A stretch of 64,000 bases of DNA from Streptomyces thermolilacinus SPC6. Lineage in GTDB: Bacteria; Actinomycetota; Actinomycetes; Streptomycetales; Streptomycetaceae. The notes under the pieces were generated by a model. That model had not been told where the DNA came from. It made no database searches and was given only the letters and a program-made list of their open reading frames with translations. Of the stretch, positions 44,252 to 53,482 are shown piece after piece (position 1 is the first letter of the stretch; the number at the start of each line of letters is the position of its first letter). The stretch is taken from NCBI RefSeq assembly GCF_000478605.2, contig NZ_ASHX02000001.1, forward strand, positions 1,054,001-1,118,000. Reading direction: 5' to 3'. A program made the position numbers and the translations under genes.

Positions 44252-45442
44252 TCAGGTGGTGAAGCGGTCGGGGCGGAACGGGGCCGCCGGTACGGGTGGC
44301 TCGGCGCCCGTCAGGGAGGCCGTGACCAGCGCGGCCGTCGCCGGGGCGAGGCCGATGCCCGCGCCCTCGTGCCCGCACGCGTGGTGCAGGCCCGGCACAC
44401 GCGGGTCCGGGCCGATGGCCGGGAGGTGGTCGGGCAGGTACGGCCGGAACCCGCAGTACGCGCGCACCGCCCGCACCCGCTCCAGCGCCGGGAACAGCGC
44501 CACGGCCCGCGCCGCCAGCCGGTGCAGGGCCTCCGTCGACAGGGTCCGGTCGAACCCGACGCGTTCCCGTGTCGCCCCGATGAGCACCGGCCCGGCCGGG
44601 GTGCCCTCCACGACGGGTGACGACTGGAGGTCGGCGGAGCCGCTGGCGACATCGGCGACGTAGTCCGCCGCGTACACCTTGTGGCGGACGAACCCGGGCG
44701 GCAGCGGTTCGGTGACCAGCACGAAACCGCGCCGGGGCATGACGGGCAGCCGCGTCCCGGCGAGGGCGGCGACCTGGCCGCCCCAGGTCCCGGCGGCGTT
44801 GACGACGGCGGGGGCGTGGAGGTCGCCGCGCGGGGTGCGCACGCCCCGTACGGCTCCGTCGGGGCCGGTCAGGACGGCGGTCACCTCCTCCCCGAGCCGT
44901 ACGTCGGCTCCGGCGCGGCGCGCGGCGCGCAGCAGGGCGGCCGCGGCGCGGGCGGGCTGGACCTGCGCGTCCTGCGGGTAGTGCACGCCCCCGGCGAGGC
45001 CGGGCGCCAACCGCGGCTCCAGAGCGTGCAGTTGTGAGGGGCCGACCTCGTGCGCCGTGACGCCGGCCGCGCGTTGGCGGGCGGCGAGGGTGCGGAGCGC
45101 GGCGAGGGCGGTCTCGTCGGGTGCGATGACGAGACCGCCCTTGGGCTCGTACTCGATGGCGTCCTCCCGGGGGAGGGTCGCGGCGAGTTCGCGCCAGAGC
45201 CGGGTGGAGAGCAGTGCGAGACCGAGCTCGGGTCCGGGCTCCTTGTCGGAGACGAGGAGGTTGCCCTCGCCCGCTCCGGTGGTGCCACCCGCGACGGGGC
45301 CCCGGTCGACGACGGCGACGGAGAGGCCGGCGCGGGCCGCGTGGTACGCGCAGGCCGCTCCGACCACTCCGGCGCCGACGATCACGGCGTCCACGGCCGC
45401 GGTGTCGGGGGGCGCGCTGGGACGGCTTCGGTTACGTCTCAT
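44252..45442 (-). CDS. DadA/HcnC-like FAD-dependent D-amino acid (D-hydroxyproline) oxidase subunit
   Basis: A 396-residue flavoprotein of the glycine/D-amino acid oxidase family. The N-terminal Rossmann motif is DAVIVGAGVVGAACAYHAARAG, and the C-terminal FAD motif is GLHHACGHEGAGIGLAPATA. It should carry the amine-oxidising site of the complex, producing pyrroline-4-hydroxy-2-carboxylate. I place the start at ATG 45442; GTG 45448 and GTG 45394 are alternatives. No ribosome site is visible and an operator-like element begins 7 bp upstream, so the message may be leaderless or start further in. It is the first gene of the catabolic operon, directly downstream of the collagenase on the same strand. 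Confidence 0.85.
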   Translation of the reverse strand: MRRNRSRPSAPPDTAAVDAVIVGAGVVGAACAYHAARAGLSVAVVDRGPVAGGTTGAGEGNLLVSDKEPGPELGLALLSTRLWRELAATLPREDAIEYEPKGGLVIAPDETALAALRTLAARQRAAGVTAHEVGPSQLHALEPRLAPGLAGGVHYPQDAQVQPARAAAALLRAARRAGADVRLGEEVTAVLTGPDGAVRGVRTPRGDLHAPAVVNAAGTWGGQVAALAGTRLPVMPRRGFVLVTEPLPPGFVRHKVYAADYVADVASGSADLQSSPVVEGTPAGPVLIGATRERVGFDRTLSTEALHRLAARAVALFPALERVRAVRAYCGFRPYLPDHLPAIGPDPRVPGLHHACGHEGAGIGLAPATAALVTASLTGAEPPVPAAPFRPDRFTT

Positions 45443-45448
45443 GGGCAC

Positions 45449-45466
45449 GTCAATAATATTTCACAT
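45449..45466 (-). promoter_or_regulatory. Shared 18-bp element before the hydroxyproline operon
   Basis: Read on the minus strand, ATGTGAAATATTATTGAC matches the element before the collagenase gene at 14 of 18 positions. It is strikingly AT-rich for this genome and ends 6 bp before the first start codon of the catabolic operon. It is a candidate operator of the operon's GntR protein. Confidence 0.55.
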
Positions 45467-45504
45467 GGCACTGACGCCTCACAAGACCCCGGTCCCGGCG
45501 GCGT

Positions 45505-47931
45505 TCAGCGGCGCAGCGGCCCCTCGCAGAGGTAGTCCGCACTGCCCGCCGTGCGGTCGGCCCAGATCTCCACCTCCCCGAACGAGCAGTTCATGTCGGA
45601 GAGGTTGGGCGAGGCGGGCGCCGCCCGGTCGAGCAGGAAGTAGTCCACCGTCTCGGCCATGTCGTGGAACACCCGGTCGGCGCTTCCCGCGTCGGCGAGG
45701 CGGGCGGTGACACGGCCCGTGCAGGTGAAGCGGGGCATGCCCGTGTCGCCGTTGGCGGTGCAGCGCGGGTCGCCGTGGGTGGCCGCGGCGAGGGTGGCGC
45801 GTATGGCTTCGGCGGTCGTCTCGCGGAGCCCGCTGTCGGGGACGTACGAGGTGTTCGGGACGAACAGGTCGTCCACGCGGGCGATCTCCCGGTCGAGGAA
45901 CGCGTCGTAGCCGCGCTGGATCGCCGGGTCGCCGCCCAGCCGGGCGCGCCAGGCGTCGAAGGCGGCCGGATCGTCGGCGCGCAGGTGCCGGTACATCTCC
46001 CGCAGCAGGGCGGGGCGTTCGGTCCACAGGTACGAGAAGAACGTCCCGGCGTAGGCGTAGAAGCGGAAGCCGTCGCCCGCGTAGGTGGCGTGCAGGAGGC
46101 GGTCCACGGTCATGCGGGGGCCGCCGCCCGCGGTGTCCTGGATGACGCTCTGGACCAGGGACTTGCGGACCGCGACGCCGTCGTCGCGGGTGGCGCCGTC
46201 GAAGAACTCGGCGGTGCCCTCGTCCATGGCCGTGGTGCGGTCGCCCTGGTACCAGGGACCCTCGCCGAAGAAGCCGGGCACGGCGAACCGGCCGTTGAGG
46301 TAGTGCGTGTACTCGTGGCGGAACAGTTCCTCCAGCGTCAGCCGGGAGTCCTGGGGGACGCGCCGCTGGTACGTGTAGAAGGTCGCGCCGCGCTCGATGT
46401 AGATGCCGCCGTTGTCCGTGCCCATGCCGGTGAGCAGCGGGTGGTAGTTCTCGTAGTCGGCGCGGGAGGCGTACAGCACGGTGGTGAGGGTGGCGTGGGG
46501 GTCGCCGGCGAGCGGCTCGGTGGTGCCGAGGACCCGGTGGTACTGCGCCTTGACCTGCTTGCTCGCGTAGTAGAGCTGGTCCACGGTGGCACGGTCGAGG
46601 GCGGTGCGGACCTTGAGGGTTCCCTTGTCGTACGCGTACGTCTGCGGGAACAGCTGCCGCTCGATGTCGGCCCGGCAGACGCCGTACGGCTCGCACGCCT
46701 CGTAGTGGTTGAGCCAGCTCGCGAGCTTGGCCCACGGGGCACTGCCGCGGCCCCAGTCGGCGGTGACGGGGGTGAGGAGGGCGCCGATGTCGGTGACGAT
46801 CCGCTGGCGCAGTGCGGCGATCTCGCCGAAGCGGGCGTACTCGGAGAGGGCGTCGCGGACCGTCCACTCGTTGGGCGTGCCCTTGAGGTGGGTGTGGCCC
46901 GCGAACCGGCGGAACGCGGCCCGGTACGTGTCGTTGCGCGCGACGAGGGCGCGGAAGGCCGTGTCGTCGTTGCCGGGGTGCAGGCCCAGGTAGTTGACGG
47001 ACAGCGCGGCGAGGACGGCGCCGCCCCAGGCGCGGTCCGGGTACGTCTCGGGGTGGTACCGGTCCATGGTGGCCAGCACCTTGCGTATCAGGTCGAGCTG
47101 GGAGTGGCGCAGGCCCGGGGCGCTGCCGGTGTAGAGGGCCTCGCGGAGGGTTTCGGCGTTGGTGCGGGTGGGGTCGAAGGTGCGGGGCGCGGTGCCGAAG
47201 GCGTGGACGGCGCGGCGCATGGCCTCGGTGGTGGCGGGGTCGGTGACGTCGATCTCGTCGCGGGAGAAGTCGTGGTAGACGACGGCGTGGAGGTACGTGA
47301 ACATCGCCAGCAGGTTGGCGGAGTCGTTGCCGTCGTGGCCGGGCGCGAGAGCGGCGGCCCGCCGGGAGACCGCCTGGACGTGCGCGTCGGCCATGACGGG
47401 CGCGAGGCGCGTGTCCCACGTCCAGATCAGGCCGCCGAGGCAGCCGTCGGCGGTGACGGCCGGGTCGGCGAGGAAGTCGGCGAACGGTTCGGGCGCGAGG
47501 CGGGTGACCGCGTCGAGCGTGCAGGGGACGGACGTGGCGGTGGGGACGGGATTGGGCTTGTCGGCGTCGGTTCCGGAGTCGGTGGTGCGGCGGTCGGTGG
47601 CCGGGCCCGTGGCGGGCGCCCGGCCGGGGGTGCGGGGGCCGGCGCGGTGGTCGCCGGGCGCGTCGGCGGTGAGGCTCGCGGGCCGGGGCGCCTTGGCGAG
47701 GCGGCGTACCTCGTCGTGCGGGTCGCCGGCCTCGGGCCCGGCGGCCCCCGGGAAGGCGGGGACTCGGGGGCCGGGGACTTCATGGGCGGCGGCCCGTACG
47801 GGGCTCAGGGGTTCCCCCAGGGCAGGGGGCGCGAGGGCGCCGAGGACGGTGGTCGCGGCGACGGCGGCGAGGAGCACGGCCCTTAAGGGAGTGCGCCGAC
47901 GGGCGGAGGGACGACGGGAGGTCTGGAACAC
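45505..47931 (-). CDS. Secreted M9 microbial collagenase
   Basis: About 808 residues. The Sec signal peptide (RAVLLAAVAATTVLGALAPPALG) is followed by a Pro/Ala/Thr-rich propeptide-like stretch to about residue 125. The collagenase activator region follows, with the peptidase domain after it: zinc ligands in LFRHEYTHYLNGRF (HExxH) and the downstream Glu in TAMDEGTAEFFDG, 30 or so residues later as in clostridial and Vibrio collagenases. The C-terminal 120 residues contain three or four cysteines but no obvious PKD or collagen-binding repeats. GTG 47931 has AGGAG 8 bases upstream. Free hydroxyproline from the collagen it digests is the substrate of the next operon. Confidence 0.9.
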   Translation of the reverse strand: MFQTSRRPSARRRTPLRAVLLAAVAATTVLGALAPPALGEPLSPVRAAAHEVPGPRVPAFPGAAGPEAGDPHDEVRRLAKAPRPASLTADAPGDHRAGPRTPGRAPATGPATDRRTTDSGTDADKPNPVPTATSVPCTLDAVTRLAPEPFADFLADPAVTADGCLGGLIWTWDTRLAPVMADAHVQAVSRRAAALAPGHDGNDSANLLAMFTYLHAVVYHDFSRDEIDVTDPATTEAMRRAVHAFGTAPRTFDPTRTNAETLREALYTGSAPGLRHSQLDLIRKVLATMDRYHPETYPDRAWGGAVLAALSVNYLGLHPGNDDTAFRALVARNDTYRAAFRRFAGHTHLKGTPNEWTVRDALSEYARFGEIAALRQRIVTDIGALLTPVTADWGRGSAPWAKLASWLNHYEACEPYGVCRADIERQLFPQTYAYDKGTLKVRTALDRATVDQLYYASKQVKAQYHRVLGTTEPLAGDPHATLTTVLYASRADYENYHPLLTGMGTDNGGIYIERGATFYTYQRRVPQDSRLTLEELFRHEYTHYLNGRFAVPGFFGEGPWYQGDRTTAMDEGTAEFFDGATRDDGVAVRKSLVQSVIQDTAGGGPRMTVDRLLHATYAGDGFRFYAYAGTFFSYLWTERPALLREMYRHLRADDPAAFDAWRARLGGDPAIQRGYDAFLDREIARVDDLFVPNTSYVPDSGLRETTAEAIRATLAAATHGDPRCTANGDTGMPRFTCTGRVTARLADAGSADRVFHDMAETVDYFLLDRAAPASPNLSDMNCSFGEVEIWADRTAGSADYLCEGPLRR

Positions 47932-48068
47932 CGGTGCGGCTCCTGGTGTGGGAGGTGACGGGGGTGCGCCCGCACCCGGGGACCGGGCGCGAACGTCCTG
48001 ACCGCAGCGGCGAGTTGCCCACATGCTTGAGGCGTTCATGCCACTGCAATGTGAGCTGTAACATAGTA

Positions 48069-48086
48069 ATGTGAAATTGCACTGAC
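48069..48086 (+). promoter_or_regulatory. Shared 18-bp element before the collagenase gene
   Basis: ATGTGAAATTGCACTGAC lies about 140 bp upstream of the collagenase start and equals the hydroxyproline operon element at 14 of 18 positions. Its core GTGAAATTGCAC is a near-palindrome. A second ATGTGA lies at 48050-48055. Confidence 0.55.
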
Positions 48087-48131
48087 AACCCCTCTGCGCC
48101 GTCTCTTCGAAACGGCGGCCGGGGTCCGGCG

Positions 48132-49148
48132 TCAGAGCGGGAGGTCCGCACCCGCCAGGGTCGCGACCATGAGGGCCTTGATCGTGTGGAGGCGGTTCTC
48201 GGCCTCGTCGAAGACGACCGAGTGCGCCGACTCGAAGACCTCGTCGGTGACTTCCAGTTCGGTCAGGCCGTGCCGCTCGTGGATCTCGCGGCCGACGGCC
48301 GTGCCCAGGTCGTGGAAGGCGGGCAGACAGTGCAGGAACCTCACCGCCGGGTTGCCGGTGGCGCGCAGCACGTCCATCGTCACCGCGTACGGGCGCAGGG
48401 CGGCGATCCGCTCGTCCCAGACCTCCTTGGGCTCCCCCATCGACACCCACACGTCCGTGGCCACGAAGTCGGCGCCCGCGACGCCCTCCGCCACGTCCTC
48501 GGTGAGCGTGATCCGGGCGCCGCTCCCCTCCGCCAGCTTGCGGGCACGGGTCACCACGTCGTCGGCCGGCCAGTACGCGCGCGGGGCCGCGACGCGGAGG
48601 TCCATGCCGAGGAGGGCGCCGGTGACGAGGTAGGAGTTGCCCATGTTGTAGCGGGCGTCGCCGAGGTACGCGAAGGCGACCCGGTCCAGGGGCTTGTCGG
48701 TGTGCTCGGTGACCGTGAGCACGTCGGCGAGCATCTGCGTGGGGTGCCAGTCGTCGGTGAGACCGTTGTAGACGGGGACGCCCGCGTACCGGGCCAGCTC
48801 CTCGACGGTGGCCTGGCTGTCGCCGCGGTACTCGATGGCGTCGAACATCCGGCCGAGGACGCGGGCGGTGTCCCGGACGGACTCCTTGTGGCCGATCTGC
48901 GAGCCCGACGGGTCCAGGTACGTGGTCGAGGCACCCTGGTCGGCGGCGGCGACCTCAAAGGCGCAGCGGGTGCGGGTGGAGGTCTTCTCGAAGATCAGCG
49001 CGATGTTCCTGCCGCGCAGCGCCTGGACCTCGGCGCCCGCCTTCTTGGCCGCCTTGAGGCGGGCGGCCAGGTCCACGAGGCCGCGGAACTCCTCGGCGGT
49101 GAAGTCCAGCTCCTTGAGGAAATGGCGGCCGGTGAGGTCGGGGACCAT
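48132..49148 (-). CDS. arcB: Ornithine carbamoyltransferase (catabolic context)
   Basis: A 338-residue enzyme exchanging ornithine plus carbamoyl phosphate with citrulline. The carbamoyl-phosphate motif is [34 protein letters not shown] and the ornithine-binding [10 protein letters not shown] follow, all intact. ATG 49148 has AGGAG 5 bases upstream. Its position just after arginine deiminase suggests catabolic operation, phosphorolysing citrulline to carbamoyl phosphate for ATP synthesis, rather than arginine biosynthesis, where argF sits with other arg genes. A carbamate kinase is not visible in the window. Confidence 0.9.
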   Translation of the reverse strand: MVPDLTGRHFLKELDFTAEEFRGLVDLAARLKAAKKAGAEVQALRGRNIALIFEKTSTRTRCAFEVAAADQGASTTYLDPSGSQIGHKESVRDTARVLGRMFDAIEYRGDSQATVEELARYAGVPVYNGLTDDWHPTQMLADVLTVTEHTDKPLDRVAFAYLGDARYNMGNSYLVTGALLGMDLRVAAPRAYWPADDVVTRARKLAEGSGARITLTEDVAEGVAGADFVATDVWVSMGEPKEVWDERIAALRPYAVTMDVLRATGNPAVRFLHCLPAFHDLGTAVGREIHERHGLTELEVTDEVFESAHSVVFDEAENRLHTIKALMVATLAGADLPL

Positions 49149-49221
49149 GGGTGCTCCTGGGGTCGGCGGGCAGGCGTCGCGTGAGCGCGGGGCCGGGACG
49201 CGAGGCGGATGGGGCTGGAAG

Positions 49222-49250
49222 TCTATACGATGTTCAGCATTCTTATACAG
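49222..49250 (-). promoter_or_regulatory. AT-rich promoter-like stretch before arcB
   Basis: In an otherwise GC-rich 222-bp gap, TCTATACGAT and TCTTATACAG lie close together. On the minus strand this gives TATAGA as a possible -10 element 74 bp before the arcB start. The rest of the gap (49255-49370) is a run of degenerate GTAGGGG-type repeats. Confidence 0.35.
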
Positions 49251-49370
49251 ATGGGGTGGGGTCGGCCCCGGTGAATCGCGGGCCGGCCGTTGTACGGGTC
49301 GTAGGGGTCTTGGGGGCGGGCGCCCGTAGGGGCCGCGGGGGCCGTAGGGCTTGTGGGGCCGTAGGCGTGG

Positions 49371-50603
49371 TCAGGCGGGGTCGCGCTCGATGGGGCAGCT
49401 CATGCAGCGCGGGCCGCCGCGGCCCCGGCCCAGTTCGCTGCCGGGGATCTCGATCACCTCGATCCCCTCCCGGCGCAGGTGCGTGTTGGTCGTGACGTTC
49501 CGCTCGTACGCGATGACGACGCCCGGCTCGACGGCGAGGACGTTGCAGCCGTCGTCCCACTGCTCCCGCTCCGCCGCGTGCACGTCCTGGGTGGCCGTCA
49601 GGACGCGGATCGACGGCAGGCCGATCGCCTCCGCTATGGCCTGGTGCATGTGGTCGGGCGCGTGGTCGGTGACCTTGAGGACCTGACCGCCCTCGCCCGG
49701 TTCGATCGTGTACGAGCGGAGCATGCCGAGCCCCGCGTACTTGGTGAACGTGTCCGGCGCGACCATCGTCATGACCGTGTCCAGATGCATGAACGCCCTG
49801 CTCTTCGGCATGTCCAGCGCGACGATCGTGTGCGCCGAACCGGCCGCGAACAGGCCGCGCGCCAGCATCTCGACGGCCTGCGGGGTGGTGCGCTCGCTCA
49901 TGCCGATGAGGACGGCGCCGTTGCCGAGGACCAGCACGTCGCCGCCCTCGATGGTGGACGGGTAGTCGTCCTGCCCCTCCGACCAGTGGTGGAACGCGCC
50001 CGCCTCGGGGCCGGTGAAGAGCGGGTGGTGCTTGTAGATCGCCTCGAAGTGGACGGTCTCGCGCTGGCGGGCGGGCCAGCGCATCGGATTGATGGACACG
50101 CCGTCGTAGATCCAGGTGGACGTGTCGCGGGTGAAGAGGTGGTTGGGGAGCGGCGGGAGGAGGAAGTCGTCCAGGTCCATGACGTGGAAGCGGACGGACG
50201 TGGGCTCGGCGTGGCCCGCCAGGTACTCGCGCTTCGTCACCCCGCCGACCAGCGCCTGGACGAGCTGCGGCGTGTCCATCGCGTCGAACGCGGAACGGAG
50301 GTGGTCGGTGGCGAGCGGGCCGTACTCCTTCTCGTCGAACACCCGGTCAAGGACGAGCTTGCGGGCGGCGGGCAGTTCGAGGGTCTCGCGAAGGAGGTCG
50401 CCGAAGAGGTGCACCTCCACACCGCGGTCCGCGAGGACGTCGGCGAACCCGTCGTGCTCTTGGCGCGCGCGGCGCACCCACAGCACGTCGTCGAAGAGGA
50501 GGGCGTCCTTGTTGCTCGGGGTGAGGCGCTTCAGCTCCAGGTCCGGGCGGTGCAGGATGACGCGCCGCAGGCGCCCGGTCTCGGAATCGACGTGGAATCC
50601 CAT
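49371..50603 (-). CDS. arcA: Arginine deiminase
   Basis: A 410-residue guanidino-group hydrolase making citrulline and ammonia from arginine. Signature residues are present: LLFDDVLWV and [12 protein letters not shown] in the first third, [12 protein letters not shown] (catalytic Glu/Asp pair), [11 protein letters not shown] (catalytic His) and the nucleophilic cysteine in [13 protein letters not shown] near the C-terminus. The ATG at 50603 follows a purine-rich stretch. It lies upstream of arcB on the same strand with a 222-bp gap that has its own promoter-like signal, so cotranscription is not certain. Gives ATP and ammonia from arginine under low oxygen or stationary conditions in other bacteria. 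Confidence 0.94.
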   Translation of the reverse strand: MGFHVDSETGRLRRVILHRPDLELKRLTPSNKDALLFDDVLWVRRARQEHDGFADVLADRGVEVHLFGDLLRETLELPAARKLVLDRVFDEKEYGPLATDHLRSAFDAMDTPQLVQALVGGVTKREYLAGHAEPTSVRFHVMDLDDFLLPPLPNHLFTRDTSTWIYDGVSINPMRWPARQRETVHFEAIYKHHPLFTGPEAGAFHHWSEGQDDYPSTIEGGDVLVLGNGAVLIGMSERTTPQAVEMLARGLFAAGSAHTIVALDMPKSRAFMHLDTVMTMVAPDTFTKYAGLGMLRSYTIEPGEGGQVLKVTDHAPDHMHQAIAEAIGLPSIRVLTATQDVHAAEREQWDDGCNVLAVEPGVVIAYERNVTTNTHLRREGIEVIEIPGSELGRGRGGPRCMSCPIERDPA

Positions 50604-50647
50604 TCCCCCATCCTGGCCGAGGCGGGCGCCCGATACACCGTCAACGG

Positions 50648-53482
50648 TCAGCCGCAGCCGCGGAGTGTCAGGACGAGGAGGGTGCCGAGGAGGGCGAGGA
50701 TCACACCGGTGCCGACACCGAACACGACGAACGGCCCCTTGCCCGCGCTGTCCCGCTGCGGCGGCCCGGCCCCGCCACGCGCTTCCCGCCCGCCGGGGTC
50801 CGGACCGACGGCGGCCGGGCCGCCAGCGGGTGGGCCGCCTGCGGGTGGGGGCGGTGGCGTGGCCGGGCGGCGCTCGTCCGGGGGTGGTGCGGCCGGGCGG
50901 CGTGTGGTGTTGCCGTCCCTTGGCGGCTCGCCTCGCGGGCGCGGGTCCTGCCTGGGGATGGTGGCCGTTCCCTCCTCGGCGGCTGCCTCCGTACGCCCTG
51001 TGCGGTGCGGCCGCGTAGGGCCGGGGCTCTCCTCGTACGGGGACGCGTCCGGCGCGCGGTCCGCCCTCGCCGTTCGGGGGCGGTCCGCGTGCGCTGGGCT
51101 GCGGCCGTCCCCGTAAGGGGGCTCATCACCGTGTCCCCCGCCCTCCTCCGTACGGCCCGGCTCTCCTGGCGGGTCCTCGGGGAGCACGCGCGGCGCGGGA
51201 CGGGGGGTGTCCTCGTAGCGGGACGGGTCGCCGGGAGGTCGGCCGTCGGCGTCCCGGTAGCGCGGCGGGCGGTCCCCTGGGCCCTGGCTTGGCGGGTCCG
51301 GCGGGCGGTCCACCGCGCCCCGGCCGGGCGGGGCCGACGGACGGTCGGGGGCGTCGTGCCAGGGGCGGTCCTGCGGGGTGCGGCCGGGTTCGCCGCGCGG
51401 GGCCGCGCCGGGCGGGGCGTCCGGCGACCGGCGCGGTGCGTACCGGCCGGGCTCGGGCCCGCGCGGGGCCGCGTCGGCGTCCCGGTGGCGCGGCGGCCGG
51501 TGCGCGGGCGGGTCGCCCCCGCCACGGGGACGGTGGGCGCCCGCAGTCCGGGGGGCGTCCCGGCGCGGGGGCGAGCCGGCGGGGCGGTGGCCCGCGGTGT
51601 CCCCGGCCGTCCATGCGTCCCGGCCGTCCTCGGGCGGCGGCGCCCCGGCGTCCCCTTGGCCCGGCGGGCGTGGCTGCGGGGCGGGGCCCGGCGGGTGCCG
51701 GGGGGTTGGCGGGCGCTGGGGGGTTGGCGGGGTGCGGGTGGCGGAGCGGAAGAGGGCCTGCCAGGCCGGTTCCGGGAGGCCCGGGGCCCGGCCGCGGGCG
51801 ATCTGGTCCACCGCCGCCCGCGCCGCCCGGTACGGGCCCGTGTACAGGCGCGGCAGCAGCTCCGTCACCCGCGCCGCCAGGGCCGGGTCGTCCAGCAGCG
51901 GCCGTACGGCCCAGCGGTACAGCGACGCGGCGTTGGCGGCGCGCACCTCGTCGCCCGGCATGCCCGCGCCCGCCCGGTCCGTGACGTACAGCTCCTGGTC
52001 CAGGAGTACGGAGCACAGCGCCGCCCGCTGCTCGCGGCCCCAGGACGGCCACCGTTCGGCGGCGTCCGTCACCAGGGCCGTCAGCGTTCCGTACCCGCCT
52101 CCCGCCCGGAGGGCGCGCAGCAGTTCCTCGTCGGCCCGCCCGCGCCGGTGCGACGAGCCGCCCCGCCGGTCCCGCCACCCGCGCGCCCTCGGCGGGTCCT
52201 CGGACGGTGCCGGCCACTCGGGCGCGACGACGCGGACGGGCGGGCTCTGCCGGGGGGCGGCGGCGGGGGCGTACGGGCCGTCCTCGGGGGCGCCGAGCGG
52301 GTCCGGGACGGCGCCTCCGACGGCGTACGGGCGGCCGTCGGCGGAGGCACCGGCCTGGGCGGCCCCCGGTTCGTACGGGCCCGGCCCGGCGCCGGGGGCA
52401 TACGCGTCCCGCCCGTCCCCCGGCCGGTGCGGGTCCGGCCGGTTCCCCGCGCCGTACAAGTCCGTCCCGGTCACCGGGCCGTACGGGTCCGGTCCGGCTC
52501 CCGGGCCGTACGGGGCCCGCCCGTCACCCGTGCCGTGCCGGTCCCGCCCGGGTCCCGGGGTGGGAGGGGGCGCCGGGGCCCGTCGGGGGCGAGGGGCGGG
52601 GGGCAGGGCCGACAGGGCCGACTCGGCCAGGTCCAGCAGCGGGAGCGGGCCGCCCCGGGTCGCGCGGTGGTGGTCCGCCGCCCGCCGCAACGCCGCACCC
52701 ACCTCGTACTCCTCCCGCAACTGGTGGCGGACCAGCTGCTCGGCGACCAACTCGGCGCGGTCGCCGCACCGCTCCGCCGGGTCGCTGCGGCGGCGGGCGC
52801 CGCTGCCGGACGTCTCGCCGGTCCAGCGGCTGACGAACACGAACCGCAGCCGCTCCGACTCGGCCGTGTCGTGCGTGGCGAACGTCCACCGGCGCGGGTT
52901 GTGGCCGCCGAAGATGCCGTACAGGCCCCACAGCACCCGGCAGGCCGCATCGCCCGACGGGTCGAGGAAGGTGAACCCGGCGTTGCGGTGGCGCAGGAAT
53001 TCCGCGACGGCGCCGACCAGTTCGCGCCCCACTCCGGCGAGGCCGCCCGTGAGGTGGCGCTGCCCCGAGTCGGCGGCGGGCAGCAGCGCGGCCTCCGGGA
53101 CGGGCGGCAGCACGCCCCGCACCTCGGCCAGCGGCAGGTCGCCGCCCTTCCACGACCAGTCGTACAGGCCCAGGCAGGTCGCGGGGTCGAGGACGGGCGC
53201 GGGGCCCATCAGGGCGTGGCACACCGTCCCCGCCCGGCCGCCCGCGTCCCGCCACGGCGCCCGGCGCACCAGCAGCACCCGGTCGCCGCTCTCCAGGCGC
53301 AGCAGCGCGGGCGCCGTCGCCTCGCCGGTGGCGCGCAGCAGCGGCGCCGTGCTCCGGAACACGGCGTCGGCCGTCTCCGGCGCGCAGGACCAGGCGACGG
53401 GGCCGAAACCGGTCGTACCGGAGAGGTTGTCGGTGTCCCAGCGGAAGACGATCTGGTCGGTGAGCCTGTCGTGGGGGGACAT
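50648..53482 (-). CDS. GTPase-associated protein 1 (GAP1), tail-anchored
   Basis: About 944 residues. Residues 1-130 match the GAP1 N-terminal domain found with TRAFAC GTPases ([21 protein letters not shown], then [19 protein letters not shown]). Residues 130-300 are the middle domain ([20 protein letters not shown]). Low-complexity Pro-Tyr-Gly stretches follow, then a helical GAP1-C-like part near 480-610 ([15 protein letters not shown] and [15 protein letters not shown]). A 300-residue Pro/Arg/Asp-rich linker leads to a single C-terminal membrane helix ending at the stop ([20 protein letters not shown]). It would therefore be held at the membrane by its tail. ATGA overlap links it to the GTPase gene. 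Biochemical role unknown. Confidence 0.8.
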   Translation of the reverse strand: MSPHDRLTDQIVFRWDTDNLSGTTGFGPVAWSCAPETADAVFRSTAPLLRATGEATAPALLRLESGDRVLLVRRAPWRDAGGRAGTVCHALMGPAPVLDPATCLGLYDWSWKGGDLPLAEVRGVLPPVPEAALLPAADSGQRHLTGGLAGVGRELVGAVAEFLRHRNAGFTFLDPSGDAACRVLWGLYGIFGGHNPRRWTFATHDTAESERLRFVFVSRWTGETSGSGARRRSDPAERCGDRAELVAEQLVRHQLREEYEVGAALRRAADHHRATRGGPLPLLDLAESALSALPPAPRPRRAPAPPPTPGPGRDRHGTGDGRAPYGPGAGPDPYGPVTGTDLYGAGNRPDPHRPGDGRDAYAPGAGPGPYEPGAAQAGASADGRPYAVGGAVPDPLGAPEDGPYAPAAAPRQSPPVRVVAPEWPAPSEDPPRARGWRDRRGGSSHRRGRADEELLRALRAGGGYGTLTALVTDAAERWPSWGREQRAALCSVLLDQELYVTDRAGAGMPGDEVRAANAASLYRWAVRPLLDDPALAARVTELLPRLYTGPYRAARAAVDQIARGRAPGLPEPAWQALFRSATRTPPTPQRPPTPRHPPGPAPQPRPPGQGDAGAPPPEDGRDAWTAGDTAGHRPAGSPPRRDAPRTAGAHRPRGGGDPPAHRPPRHRDADAAPRGPEPGRYAPRRSPDAPPGAAPRGEPGRTPQDRPWHDAPDRPSAPPGRGAVDRPPDPPSQGPGDRPPRYRDADGRPPGDPSRYEDTPRPAPRVLPEDPPGEPGRTEEGGGHGDEPPYGDGRSPAHADRPRTARADRAPDASPYEESPGPTRPHRTGRTEAAAEEGTATIPRQDPRPRGEPPRDGNTTRRPAAPPPDERRPATPPPPPAGGPPAGGPAAVGPDPGGREARGGAGPPQRDSAGKGPFVVFGVGTGVILALLGTLLVLTLRGCG

